Positions 46,725 to 57,914 of a stretch of DNA of 64,000 nucleotides are shown here, one piece after another; within the stretch, counting starts at the first letter, position 1; the number at the start of each line of letters is the position of its first letter. The DNA is from Megaleporinus macrocephalus. Its lineage: Eukaryota > Chordata > Actinopteri > Characiformes > Anostomidae. The DNA is taken from NCBI GenBank assembly GCA_021613375.1, contig CM038704.1, positions 33,170,582 through 33,234,581 on the forward strand, read 5' to 3'. A model generated the notes under the pieces. It was not told the DNA's origin. It worked only from the letters and a program-made list of their open reading frames with translations, and searched no databases. The translations under genes and the position numbers were made by a program.

Positions 46725-46737
46725 CAACAAAGGGTAA
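46725..46737. repeat. Target-site duplication, 5' side of L1
   Basis: CAACAAAGGGTAA, identical to 41142-41154. Confidence 0.9.
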
Positions 46738-47372
46738 ATCTTGATCTGTCTGACCAGTCTTTATGAATATATTAAGACCTAAAAAGGTGGTTGTCTATAA
46801 TTTTACAAGAAAGTTTAGAAAGGTGTCTTCTGTACATATCGCATTTTATGGCATTTTATGTGACATTTTTCATCAGATATTTACTGCAGATATTGTGTTA
46901 TATGTGCTTTGGCATACAACTTACAGCAAGTTACAGCTATAATACAGGTGAAAATGGAAGTGATCACAGCAATTGTTCCTCACAGCAACCCCACAGTACC
47001 ACCAAAGATGCAGAAATTATTTGGGTATTCGTTCTTAAGAATGTTTAATGAATGAGGCCCTCTGTTTTAAAAAAATACTACAGATAGTGAATTTAGAGCA
47101 AAAAGAAAGAGAATGACCACATGCTAAACACTTCATCCAAACAGTCAACTTGGTGAAACCTCCACTTTCACAATGCTGCAGCTGCCTAGCCTGTTTACTA
47201 CTTAATTCGTACTGCTGTTTTAAAATACATTGATGGCTAACTATCAAGTGTATAATTTAATGTGAAAGCCTGTGGCTTACGTGTTTACATTGTCATTGTG
47301 TGACAAGTTTTGGAGGCAAATGGCTATACTAGTTTGTGATGCAGAAAATCTATTTTTTTTTTCATGTTTTTT
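46738..47372. other. No gene recognised
   Basis: AT-rich DNA that was contiguous with 41141 before the L1 insertion. No coding motif. Confidence 0.5.
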
Positions 47373-47440
47373 AGATTAGATTCAACTTTATTGTCATTGT
47401 GCAGAGTACAGGTACAAAGGCAATGAAATGCAGTTAGCAT
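47373..47440 (-). mobile_element. LINE 3'-end fragment
   Basis: The + strand reads AGATTCAACTTTATTGTCAT then TGTGCAGAGTACAGGTACAA, the inverse of a common fish LINE 3' tail (ATGACAATAAAGTTGAATC). It directly abuts the L1 ORF1 fragment in the opposite orientation. Confidence 0.55.
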
Positions 47441-47823
47441 TCAACCAGAATGAGGAGATGCAATATCTGTATTGTGGGGATCGCAGAAGAGTCCAGCTCG
47501 TGCTCTACTACGGCAGTCTCCTATTTTTTAACGCCAAGCTCCATTACTACCAGGACTGTGTTGATGTACTGCGCCGAGCACGAGAGAGTGGCCCGCTTTG
47601 CTACAATGAAGAACCGATAGCCATCTTTCCAGACTACACCACAAAGGCTGCTAAGGCCCGCGCGGCGTTCAACGACATTCAGAATCTCCTTCGTGGCTGT
47701 CATGATGTTTGCTGTGGCATAATGTTCCCGGCTCAGCTTCGCATTTCATTCAACGGGGATGGGAAGGAATTCCTGGATCCTGAAAAGGCGATGACCTACG
47801 TGAAAGGCATCACTGCAGCTTGA
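47428..47823 (+). pseudogene. L1/Tx1-type ORF1 C-terminal fragment
   Basis: The ORF encodes NAKLHYYQDCVDVLRRAR, IAIFPDYTTKAAKARAAF, NDIQNLLRG and MFPAQLRISFNGDGKEFLD. These align block by block with the L1 ORF1 at 45652-46215 (LHYFQDVTRILRKS, RIFPDFPPEVARRRAAF, YPAKLRVAING, VFMDPVEA), but with many differences and on the opposite strand. It is therefore a piece of a second L1/Tx1 family. The first ~20 codons are borrowed from the adjacent LINE tail. The RRM and coiled coil are missing. Confidence 0.75.
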
Positions 47824-47965
47824 TTCATTTTGTTCTGAATGTCTCAGTTCATGTGTTCTTTATGACAGTCAGGGATGATCGTATGGACTACATTCACATA
47901 GTACAAATCTCTATGCCTATGGTGTAGCTTTTATATGTTTCATTGATTTCAACAAGTGCTTATCA
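47824..47965. other. Short unassigned gap
   Basis: AT-rich, no feature seen. Confidence 0.5.
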
Positions 47966-48249
47966 GAATCAGAATCAGAAATACTTTATTGATCCCAGGG
48001 GGAAATTGCAGTTTTTACAGTAGCAGAAGAAGAATATACACTCTAATAATAATTTACAACATAAAATAAATTTGTAGTATGTACACATATATAAGTCATA
48101 TATTACAATAGAAGAATAAAATGTAAAGTGACTGTGTCGATAATATTAAGTACAGATATACTGTATACAGCAGTAAGAGTTTTAGAAGTAGGAAAGTTAT
48201 TGCACATTTGAGTTCTTATATACATAATTAAATTATAGTTCTACTGGTA

Positions 48250-50762
48250 TCACTGTACTTGTGAAAGGTGTCGTACGTTAAGGGAGGAGTTGTAAAGTCT
48301 GATAGCCACTGGTAGGAATGACCTCCTGTGGCGTTCTGTAGTGCATTTTGGCTGAATGAGTCTTGCACTGAATGTGCTCCTGCGTCTCATCACTGTGTGA
48401 TAAAGAGGGTGGGAGCCATTATCCATAATGGCCTGCAGCTTTGACAGCATCCTCCTTTCAGACACTGCCGTCAGCGAGTCCAGCTCCACACCCACAACAT
48501 CACTGGTTCTGCGGATCAGTTTATCAAGTCTGTTGGCGTCTGCTACCCTCAGCCTGCTGCCCCAGCATGCAACAGCGTATAGGATGGCACTGGCAACTAC
48601 AGACTCATAAAAGATCCTCAGCATAGTCCTGCAGATGTTGAAGGACCTCAGCCGCCTCAGAAAATAGAGATGACTTTGGCCCTTCTTGTAGAGGGCGTCA
48701 GTGTTCTTAGCCCAGTCCAGTTTATTGTCAATGTGCACGCCCAGATATTTATAGTCCTCCACAGTGTCCACACTGACCCCCCTGATGGAAACAGGGGTCA
48801 CCTGTGTTTTGTCCCTCCTCAGGTCCACCACCAGCTCCTTTGTCTTTGTCACGTTGAGCTGCAGATGGTTCAGCTCACATCACGCAACAAAGTCGTTCAC
48901 CGCCGCCCTGTACTCATCCTCATCACCCCTGCTGATACATCCAACTAGTGCAGAGTCATCAGAGAACTTCTGAAGGTGGCAGGTCTCTGTGCAGTAGTTG
49001 AAATCAGTGGTGTAGAGGGTAAAGGGGAAGGGAGAGAGGACAGTTCCCTGCGGGGCTCCAGTGTTGCTGACCACTCTGTCTGACACACAGTGCTGCAGAC
49101 GTACATACTGTGGTCTGCCAGTCAAGTAGTCAACAATCCAGGAAACGAGGGGGGCGTCTACCTGCATCACGTTCAGCTTGTCACCCAGAAGAGCAGGCTG
49201 AATGGTGTTAAATGCACTGGAGAAGTCAAAAAACATGATCCTCACAGTGCTGCCTGGCTTATCCAGGTGAGTGTAGACTCGGTTCAGCAGGTAGATGATG
49301 GCATCCTCAACTCCCAGATGAGGCTGGTAGGCGAACTGGAGGGGTCTAGAAGTGGCTGGACCATGGGCCGGAGCTGATCCAGGACAAGTCTCTCCATGGT
49401 CTTCATGATGTGGGACGTCAGTGCCACTGGCCTGTAGTCCTTGATGTCACTGGGCCGCGGAGTCTTTGGCACAGGAACAATGCAGGACGTCTTCCACATC
49501 ACAGGGACCCTCTGGAGACTCAGGCTCATGTTGAAGACATGCTGCAGGACTCCACAAAGTTGGGTGGCACAGGCTTTAAGCACCCTGGGGGGGACACCAT
49601 CAGGGCCTGCAGCCTTGTTCGTGTGGAGTCTCTGTAGCTGTCTTCTCACCTGGTCAGCTGTGAGATTCACTGTAGAGGTGACTGGTGGGGGAGGAGAGGA
49701 GGTGTGAAGTGGACTATCACAGGAGGGGGAGGCTATCAGGAGGGGGAGGGAGTGGAGTGAGCTGTTGAGGCCTGGCAGCAGAGGAGTCAGGGAGGGGGGG
49801 GTCAGGGCTTACAGTTAAAAAACAAATTTAACTTGTTGGCCCTGTCCACACTGCCCTCTACTCCCCTGTTGTTGCTGGCCCTGAAGCCAGTGATAGTTCT
49901 CATACCACTCCAAACATCCCTCATGTTGTTCTGCTGGAGTTTCCACTCCAGCTTCCTCCTATATCTGTTCTTAGCCTCCCTGATGGTTCTCTTCAGCTCT
50001 CTCTGAATCGTTCTCACCTCCTCCCGGTCTCCAGCTCTGAAAGCCCTCTTCTTCTTGTTGAGGAGGGCTTTAATGTCTTTTGTTACCCACGGCTTGTTGT
50101 TTGGGTAACATTTAACAGTCCTGGTTGGGACAGTGGAGTCCACACAGAAATTGATGTAGTCTGTGATGCACTCTGTGAGCCCTTCGATGTCCTCTCCATG
50201 AGGCTCATAGAGTGCTGTCCAGTCTGTAGTCTCAAAGCAGTCCTGCAGCACTTCAGAAGTCTCCTCTGACCATCTCCTCACTGTCCTTGTGGTCACAGGC
50301 TGACTCTTCACCTGAGGCACATACTTTGAGCTAAGGCTGACCAAGTTATGATCAGATCCACCCAGAGGGGGGAGGGGGGAGCAGCTGTATGCATCCTTAA
50401 CATTAGCATACAGCAGGTCCAGTGTTCTCTCCTCTCTGGTGGGACAGTCCACATACTGAGTGAAGTTTGGTAATGTCCTGGCCATAGTGACATGGATGAA
50501 GTCACCTGATATGGCAATGAAAGCAGTCGGGTGTTGAGTTTGAAGACGCGCTATGGTGGAGTGAATGACGTCACACGCAGACGTCGGGTTTGCAGAGGGG
50601 GGGATATAAACAGCCACGACAACAACATGGGAAAACTCCCGCGGCAAATAATATGGCCTGAGTCCAACAGCCATTGTCTGGACAACAGATACACTCCTTG
50701 ATGGTAATGTGACCAGGGGCGCACCAGCGATTATTAACTAACACAGCCAGCCACAGCCACAA
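48250..50762 (-). pseudogene. Rex1/CR1-like ORF2: endonuclease and RT
   Basis: 50762 to about 50680: endonuclease part NNRWCAPGHITIKECICC. 49802-50674: VVVAVYIPPSANPTSACD, AISGDFIHVTMARTL (GDFN has become GDFI), LPPLGGSDHNLVSLS, and the linker with NNKPWVTKDIKALLNKKKRA. 49284-49670: RLHTNKAAGPDGVPPRVLKA, VPVPKTPRPSDIKDYRPVAL. 48880-49245: [18 protein letters not shown] (motif A), NTGAPQGTVLSPFPFTLYTT (motif B), FSDDSALVGCI (motif C, FSDD for FADD). 48250-48852: thumb and C-terminus (YKYLGVHIDNKLDW, SFLPVAIRLYNSSL). One in-frame TGA (48880) stands where Trp is expected. Part of the fingers (LDPLQFAY region) is missing around 49260-49310. Confidence 0.88.
49671..49801 (-). other. Repeat-rich linker between endonuclease and RT of the LINE
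   Basis: A G-rich (on the + strand) low-complexity stretch with GGGGGAGG-type repeats. It joins the two halves of ORF2, which are in different frames. Confidence 0.5.
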
Positions 50763-50825
50763 CTAACATTATGCTCAATTGGAGATGTAAATAGCTTAGG
50801 AAGATCTTAAGGTTGCTTGGTTAAC

Positions 50826-51760
50826 TTTATAAGTTGGAATGTGAAATCTCTAAATCATCCGGTGAAACACACGAGATCAACATCATTGTTGACAATGTAC
50901 GGCTACAGGCCCAGCACTGCCTGACATACTTTGGAGTGAAGCTAGATTGAACACTGTTTTTTAAACAACATCTGGACAGTGTCAAGGCAAAAAACACCGC
51001 CCGTGTTGCACTGATACGTTGTCTCACTGGCACTATATGGGGAGCCAGCATGGAGACACTGCACATCTCCGCTGAGGCTCTGGTGTTTCGCCGCCGCCGA
51101 GTACTGTGCCCCGGTTTGGTGCCATGGCCCCCATGTGAAGAAGCTGGACGTGGCCCTTAACACTGCCCTGCAGATTATCTCGGATGCCTATGAGCCACCC
51201 CAACCTATCAACTGCCTGCCCTCGCTGGAATTGCCCCAAAGAAGCAGCCATGCTGGCCCTTGCTTGGAAGGCACAGATGTGTGAATCACACCTTCTCCAT
51301 AAGATTGTTACAAAGACACCACAGCGCATGTGCCTCAAGTCCTGATGCTCCTTTGCCACACACGCCCAGGAATTGCTCCGCACAACACAAGCTGACCAAG
51401 GCTTCCTGGGTGAAGGCAAGATGGAGGGACCAGTGGAAGGCAGCAGGGCCATCTATGCTTCATCACTATATCAAAGACCCAACAAATGTCCCTGGCCAGC
51501 ACCTCACCCGTAAGGAATGGACAACCCTTAATCGCCTGAGGACAGGGGTTGGACACTTTGGTGCAGTAATGCATAAGTGGGGTCTCCCAGATAGTGCCCA
51601 CTGTGAATGTGGGGACCCCTCACAGACAGTGGAACATGTGATGGCTAACTGCCCCAAATTCCGGCCACTGAATGGCGCTCGTGGTTATATGAACCTGGAT
51701 GATAAAACACTGGAATGGTTTGCAGCAACAGAACTTAAGGTCTAAGGACATACGCCAGCG
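50826..51760 (+). pseudogene. LINE RT C-terminal region of a distinct family
   Basis: Coding similarity shifts between frames: VDNVRLQAQHCLTYFGVKLD (about 50890-50950), ARVALIRCLTGTIWGASMET, AEYCAPVWCHGPHVKKLDVA (about 51096-51155), then the long frame 51260-51745 with LNRLRTGVGHFGAVMHKWGL and CECGDPSQTVEHVMANCP. The last block is a Cys-His motif (CxCG...H...C) known from C-termini of jockey/I-group LINEs in invertebrates. No other copy in the window has it. The RT core is absent, so this is the 3' coding end only. It joins an L2-type 3' UTR at about 51762. Confidence 0.65.
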
Positions 51761-51761
51761 A

Positions 51762-52378
51762 AAGAGACAGGTTTGTTGACGGTGGTGTGGGGGGATCTCA
51801 TGTCTATGTTACCTTCTGGTTCTCTCCTTTTAGTTTATGTTGTTATAGTTCGATCTGCACAGCCACACTCTAAAATTGTTTTTATCTGTTTATTTCTTTC
51901 ATATTCTCTACAGAATATATTCCCTGAACTGAACTAATTTTCTCTTTTTACTTTTTCTGAGATAATTACTGTCCTCTCGTTCTGCTGAACGCTGTTGGAA
52001 GACTGACCATCAGGGCCTCTTCCTCACCTATCACCAACCAGCTCTCCTGTCCATTTGTGTCAACTGCAACACCCTCAATTACATCACTGTGCCATCCAGA
52101 TGTACCTGCATTGAGATAGGATGGGACTGTTTCAATTCACTCCTACGTTTCATAAAGACTCATTCAGAACCTGCCTCTAGCTGTGCAGTTTCTAAAGCTT
52201 TGCCATCCAGACTTCAAACAGATGTTCTCTTAGCTTTTCTTTGGTATTTAGCTTGTTAAATTGTAAATACTGTTTGACCAGAGGAAGATGGGTCTCCCCT
52301 TCAGTGTTTTGGTTCCTCCTAAGGTTTCTTTCTCTAGTCTGAGGGAGCTGTACAAATAAACATGAATTGAATTAAATT
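51762..52378 (+). mobile_element. L2-type 3' UTR fragment
   Basis: Starts with ACAGGTTTGTTGACGGTGG and runs parallel to 6615-7200 (shared TGTTACCTTCTGGTTCTCTC, ATGGGACTGTTTCA and CTAAAGCTTTGCCATCCAGA-type segments). Near 52345 it jumps from GAGGGAG to TGTACAAATAAACATGAATTG. About 120 bp, including the stem-loop, has thus been lost before the terminal tail. Confidence 0.85.
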
Positions 52379-55300
52379 GAATTGTGAATGTAGAAAAAAA
52401 CTATACAGGTAACTTGCCTGGACTGTCAACTAATTAAATATGCATTTGCAAATATACATTTTTTTTGTCTCATATCACAGATAATACCACATCATCAGCA
52501 ACTTTATTCAGTCAGTTTATCACACAACATGGCCTGTCTCTCTCCCTCTCTCTACCTATGTATGTGTCTTTAACTGTGTCAGAGGCTGTTTAGCTCTTTT
52601 AATGCCAAGTAAGGTACACACAAATGTCTGATTCTGTATTAAGTACAGTAAACAATGACACAATAAAAAATGTTAATGATTTTAATAATAATGTACTATA
52701 AAAGTATTAGTGAGTTTACATAATTTCAAAGCTGTGAATATGAAATTAGATCTATGATTTAATGTAAACTAATGTTTAGAAAACCAATAGGAAATATGAC
52801 TGTAAAATACAGACTTAACAGCAAACTATGCAGGAGCTTTCAGAAATTCTAAACTACTATGTAGTTTAAACTAAGCCCCATATCATAATCTAACTATAAT
52901 ATGTATAAATGTGTGACTTTTGTACAGTACACAGAAAGCATTGGCAGATCATGATACAATTGATTTTTGGACTCAAATATTTTTTTCATTAAATGTTGTG
53001 TTCAGCTTTTGTCAAAGGCCATGTGAAAAAGTAAACGCTTACTAAAATAGTTTTCCAATAAACAACTTACTGACTTCTACTTGAGTGATTTAACAATTTT
53101 CTTTATTAGTACTTTTACTTGTACACAAGTAAATCAGCAGCAGCAACAGTACTTTTAAGTAAGGATTTGTAATACTACTTTCACCCCTGCAGTCAGCTTC
53201 ACTGCACTATGTCGGTACTCATAGTATGAGTACAGTGTAGTATAGTATAGTATAGTATAATCTAACTTTGAGTCATCTTAGGTAGATGACAAAGCACATC
53301 TCATATTGCAGTGCACCAGCCTACGTGAAAATAATGATCTGCAGTAATGAGTAAGTATTGATTAAAACAACAATAATAGTTGACACCTGCTGAGGCCTAC
53401 AGGGGGAGAAAAAAAGTAATGTGTGTCGGTCAAAACATTTTTCAATAAAGCACCTGATGTGCTTGAAGCTTTTAATCAAGTTTATGTTCTGCCTTAACTT
53501 GTTGGTGGTGTACAAAGACAGGTATAACATAGATAATGAAAACATAATTTAAAAAAACACATCAAGTTAATAGCTATTTTTACATAGGAGCTACCACAGT
53601 ATTTTTTATTATTAATATTTTTATGAACAAATCTGTTTTTTTGAAAAATTTTTTTGAAAATGTCAGCTGCTCTTTGTACTATAACTTTATACATTGAAAG
53701 TTCATACATACTACATTTGTTGTCATGACAGTGATAATAGGTTAACCCTGTGCTAGTCAGCCATCTGGTTAGGCTGCTAGAGCTTAGCTTTTTCACCAGT
53801 CTAGGGTATGTTTTGCAGCAAGATGTTAGTCACCTTTTATTTATGGACCACGTTATATCTTATAGCGATTTCATGCTTTATACAGGAAGACAAGCAAAAC
53901 ATCGGAAAGCTAAAATCCCATTGTCTACCTGAAATAAAATCATATATACTAACAATATAAAAAGAAGGCCCAAATACACTATACTAGCTTGAATGTGACA
54001 CATACTAGCCTGAATGTGCTAGTTAATCTTCTGTCATCTATCTTCTTTCTCCTTCAACCTTTCACTCAGCTGTGCTCTCACACACTGCGCAGTTGTTCGA
54101 CATGGTTGTAGAGTGAGAGTGGGGGTATATATATGGGCGGTAGATGCAATCAGGGCGTGGTCCAGCTCCCAAAACTAATTAGTACATAGTAACTCCACTA
54201 ATCTGCTTTTCTTATTTCTGCATGACCTGTTTATTTATTGTTTTTATGTTATGTGTAAGCTCACACTGGAGTAAAATAAATAAGGAAACCATTCAAATGG
54301 ACTGGCAAGTGAAAATAAAGTAAAAATAAATAAAATACTAAATTATAAATATAAACTTAAAACGTCAATACAAAAAGAACAGCTAATAAAATACAAACTT
54401 GTTACAAAATACAAAAATGTTCTCCTATGTCCTTCTGACTTTTTCTACTCCAGAAAAAAGAGGAGTGGAGAAAAGCTCTGTCTGTGATGTATACAGTGTC
54501 TCTGTGTGCAGCTGGGGTGGGTGGGGGTGGTCTAAGGATCAAATATCAACATGAAATTCTTAGCTACCTGTTTAGGCTATTATTGGTTCGCATGCCAGAA
54601 AGAGTGCAACTAGGCCTTGATTAGCTAGGTGTTACAGACTGGCTGGAATCTGAAGGGGAAAGGTTCAGACCATAAAGAATGCTCTGTAGTGGAAACATAG
54701 AATGAGAGAAGCACAGGGAACTCAAGACAGGTGGCCAGTTTCCTTCATTAAGTATTTGGGCTGGTATGTTTGGAAAACTGGCCTGTTTTCTTATCATTCA
54801 TTAGTCAAAGAACAAAAGAGGTGCAACTGTGTAATCTCAGATACACAGTTAAGTTTGTACTTTTTTGTTTTTTTAGGGGTTCAAAAATATTTGGACAAAC
54901 TAAAAATCATAAATGAAATTTCAAATTTTAATACTGTGAAGTAAGCAAACTCTTAATAAAGTCACCCAGCACATGCTGCCTGTCTACACACTACAGACAT
55001 TACAATGGCAGGACCTTTCAGTTCTTGCCTTAAAACATTTAACATCTTAGTTACACAGTTCTCATGAACCCACAATAACAAGCACGCACTTTTTTGCACT
55101 GCAAAAGTCACGTCTCTTGCAAAGTGTTAAAAAGCAATGGCTCAATTCTCTGCTTTATGTGACCTATGTCTTTGTGTGTGTTGCATGGGAGGAATATATG
55201 TCCCAGAGTTCATCTTGCAAACAAAGGCACCAGATGTTTTGTTTTTAATCATGTTTTCATCTGTAGTGATGTGTTTAAAGTTGTAAGCAAAAGTCAAATA

Positions 55301-55700
55301 TGTCAGTCGAATACATAAAAAGTAGAATACATCTTATAGCAGGGGTATTCAGTAAGAATTCAGTAAGGTCCAGTCAGAGGGAATTTCCTCAGGCCATGAT
55401 CCGGATTGTGTTTGTGTTATGACTGTAAGTTGTGTTATGATTCAGTGCTATATCCTGTATACTTAAGTAGCCTAGCAGTTCTATTAGCATTTTATGTCAT
55501 CAGCAACTGAAAGATAAATCAAATTACAAATACCGTTCAGTCTATTTTTAACTATATTTATTGTTTTAAATGCTAAAAAGGTCTACATTAAAAAAACAGA
55601 ATGCTTTTGAAAAAAGTGCGACTTCAATTGTTAATTTATAGAAAAAGTCAATAAAATGTGCAGCTTCTTGTTAACTCAGTTTTACATCTGGACCTGTTGA
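52379..55700. other. No gene recognised
   Basis: AT-rich. Contains a small (TATAG)n repeat at 53236-53259 and a Tc1-type terminal scrap near 54878-54900 (TTCAAAAATATTTGGACAAA). A hAT-like end (GCAGGGGTATTCA) may lie at 55338. ORFs such as 53494-53796 (-) have no recognisable domain. Confidence 0.4.
53236..53259 (+). repeat. (TATAG)n microsatellite
   Basis: About four to five units of the 5-bp motif TAGTA. Confidence 0.85.
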
Positions 55701-56099
55701 TTTGGAGCTGCCTGTGGGGAGAATAAACATATGTCTCTCCATTCCTGGTTGAAAAGCAGTTGTTTACCATCGACTTCTCTTTTTTCTCTGCTGCTGCTTC
55801 TCGCTTCGTACTTCGCCTGTGTGCGCGCCACACTCCCGAATCTGCACAGATCTGATTGGCTGAGGAACGCATTTGGTGAACTTAAAACGCATGTGATTAG
55901 TCTGCGAGTTCACTGCGCCGCAAAGCCTGCATACCGTAAAGGCTGTACGTTCAGATGCACTCACACCTGCCCTCTGCCATTCCTGAGCAAGCTGGTGACC
56001 TGATCTTGCAGCTGCATTCTCTTTAGCAGACGGTCCTGATGCTTCCTGGGTGCTCTGAAGCCTTTTCTTAACTGCAACTGAACCACTGTCTTGATGATT

Positions 56100-56531
56100 G
56101 GATAAATGGTTCATTGGGGTGTATCTTAAAGCAGCAGTCTTTGCTTGTGAAACCCTTTTGATGCAATGCAGTAATGACTGTATGTCTTTCCTTGGAGGTA
56201 ACAATGGCTAACAGAAGAAAATCATAAGGCACCACTACCCTTTCAAAGCAGACAGTCTGCTCTTCTAATCGACATGACAGAGCTAACGAGATCATCACTG
56301 AAATGATGTTTGCAGGTAATTCTGTAGGGCTAAAATACAGGCTGGAATGCAGTCATTTTTGTGATTAGGTCATTTATTACTTCAGGGAATAACTTTGCAA
56401 TTAATTACAGTTGATCTGATCACTCTTCACAATCTAGAGTTAATACAAATTGCCACCATAAGAACTGAGGCAGCAAACTTTGTGAAAATCAAAATTTGTA
56501 ACGTTCAAAAAAGTTTTGGCCACAACTGTAC
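56100..56531 (+). mobile_element. Tc1-like non-autonomous element, right part
   Basis: Ends in AAAAGTTTTGGCCACAACTG then TA (56513-56531), the inverted terminal repeat of a well-known salmonid/cyprinid Tc1 group (TACAGTTGTGGCCAAAAG). The preceding DNA, GGAATGCAGTCATTTTTGTG and ATTGCCACCATAAGAACTGA, is the subterminal part I recall for the same family. The matching left terminal repeat is not found, so the copy is truncated or deleted on the left. The CpG-rich stretch 55780-55990 beside it is unassigned. Confidence 0.6.
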
Positions 56532-56710
56532 ACTAGCGAATCTTACTGGACACTTGTTGAAATATTTTGTAAGCAGCAGTGCAGTGTTTTAAATGTAAGC
56601 AGCATTTGAGATGTACATTAAAAATTTTATTATAAGTATTTCACAGGATCCCTAGACTTGTTGTGGCAACCACTTTGGGAAAACTTACCAAAGATTGACA
56701 TTGCTCTGAG

Positions 56711-56763
56711 TATAATAAACCTTGCGAATGGATCGTATAACACCTCTTGAGTCTGAATCCTTA
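56711..56763 (+). repeat. ~54-bp direct repeat, copy 1
   Basis: TATAATAAACCTTGC, AATGGATC and CACCTCTTGAGTCTGAATCC; repeated at 57117-57170 with five or six differences. The AATAAA inside resembles an LTR polyadenylation region. Confidence 0.85.
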
Positions 56764-57102
56764 CAGAATGGCACGCCTGAGGATGAACCAACAAGACAGA
56801 CAGTGGTTTATGGCCTGTCTATGGCCCTGCTGCCGTCGAGAAAGTCAATGCAGCTCCCGCTGCCGCCCTCGCGGACAAGCGAGAAGGACGAGCCAGCGTG
56901 TCCCGCCGCGGCTGCCGAGAGGGCCGTCATAGCTTCCTCTCCACCTGCTGCAGCCAAGAGAGTCGCCGCAGGTCCCACTGCCGAAGCCACGAGTGCCACT
57001 CTGCTAGCAGGAGCCGAAGAAGCGGGCGCCTCTTCCCCTCTGAGCACCGATGCACCAGTTGGTGCTGAAGACACAGGCGCCGCTGCACCAGGCACCTGCT
57101 AA
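56728..57102 (+). CDS. Ala/Pro-rich ORF between direct repeats (uncertain)
   Basis: A GC-rich 124-codon frame starting at an ATG inside repeat copy 1 (MDRITPLESESL) and ending just before copy 2. It is dominated by Ala, Pro, Glu and Ser with no recognisable domain. Copy 2 starts the same way (MDHLAPLESESL) but stops after about 18 codons. The composition contrasts strongly with the AT-rich surroundings. It may be a gag-like leader ORF of an LTR element, a minisatellite-like expansion, or a chance frame in GC-rich DNA; the complementary strand is also open. Confidence 0.25.
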   Translation: MDRITPLESESLQNGTPEDEPTRQTVVYGLSMALLPSRKSMQLPLPPSRTSEKDEPACPAAAAERAVIASSPPAAAKRVAAGPTAEATSATLLAGAEEAGASSPLSTDAPVGAEDTGAAAPGTC

Positions 57103-57116
57103 TTGACTGCTTTGTG

Positions 57117-57170
57117 TATAATAAACCTTGCAAATGGATCATCTAGCACCTCTTGAGTCTGAATCCTTAC
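57117..57170 (+). repeat. ~54-bp direct repeat, copy 2
   Basis: Second copy, about 406 bp from the first. Followed by DNA rich in GGGCAC motifs. Confidence 0.85.
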
Positions 57171-57914
57171 TATCCCATTTTCGCTACTAAAAAGGGCACC
57201 CTTCGGGACACTGTCTAGTAGGGGTGCAATAGAGGACACTTAATGAGCCCTTTTCTATTTAAAAGAAAATTATCTAAGGGCACTTATTAGGGCAGATTAT
57301 AAATCTTTCCAGTTGTAGATGGCACACCATCATAATTTATTGCAAAAAGGGGCACTTTTTTCCATGTGAAGGGCATTTAACAGGGTCCTTTTTGCCACTC
57401 GGTACTTTGGCAGGATTTTCTCAACCAAAGGCGCACAAGGGGGGGGCAGTCGCAAAGTCTGCCAGTGCTCTGGAACATGTTTAAAAAAGAGGATATGATA
57501 CATATGAGGATGACCAATTGCATAATCGACACTACTAATCTCCCAGTGGTAGCAGGTCTGTTAATATTTTATGTAAGGAAAACCCTAGAGCAGCTCAAAA
57601 CTGTTCATAAATCATGAAAAATACAAAATTAGGACATACTTTGGAGTTAAACAGAACAGTCTCTAACAATTTTTAACAGACCTCATTGTCGCTGTCCAAT
57701 TAAAAACATGTATCTTCATTTTTGTTGATTGAGTTTTCTACATCATGGTGAATGGACCAATAGAAATGCTCCAAAATAGCTTGGAAAAGATGTTGGTTCC
57801 ATTGACCTACATTGAAAGTCAAAAAAGTTTATTGCCTCTCCTGTAAAGTTGTGTGAAGTGGCAAGCAGGGAACTACAAGTTATATAAGATTAATTAAGTA
57901 AAATTAGTGTGGCC
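57171..57914. other. No gene; scattered GGGCAC motifs
   Basis: From 57197 to 57370 the motif GGGCAC/GGGCAT recurs several times in an AT-rich setting (AAAGGGCACCCTTCGGG, AAGGGCACTTATTAGGGC, AAAAGGGGCACTTTTTTCC). It is not a clean tandem repeat. The rest shows no feature. Confidence 0.4.

Larger units (their letters stand above)
47966..50762 (-). mobile_element. Rex1/CR1-like LINE, antisense, 5'-truncated
   Basis: The 3' end lies at about 47966 (+ strand CAGAATCAGAATCAGAAATA, sense TATTTCTGATTCTGATTCTG after CAATAAAG). RT and endonuclease follow upstream to about 50762, where coding similarity stops inside the endonuclease (NNRWCAPGHITIKE). This is the best preserved Rex1-like copy in the window. 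Confidence 0.85.

Noticed and set aside
55338..56030. hAT-type element starting with GCAGGGGTATTCA
   Set aside because: Only one possible end was seen; no matching inverted end and no transposase.
57171..57440. GGGCAC repeats as a CRISPR-like or satellite array
   Set aside because: Spacing and flanks are irregular with no consistent unit length, and the window is eukaryotic.
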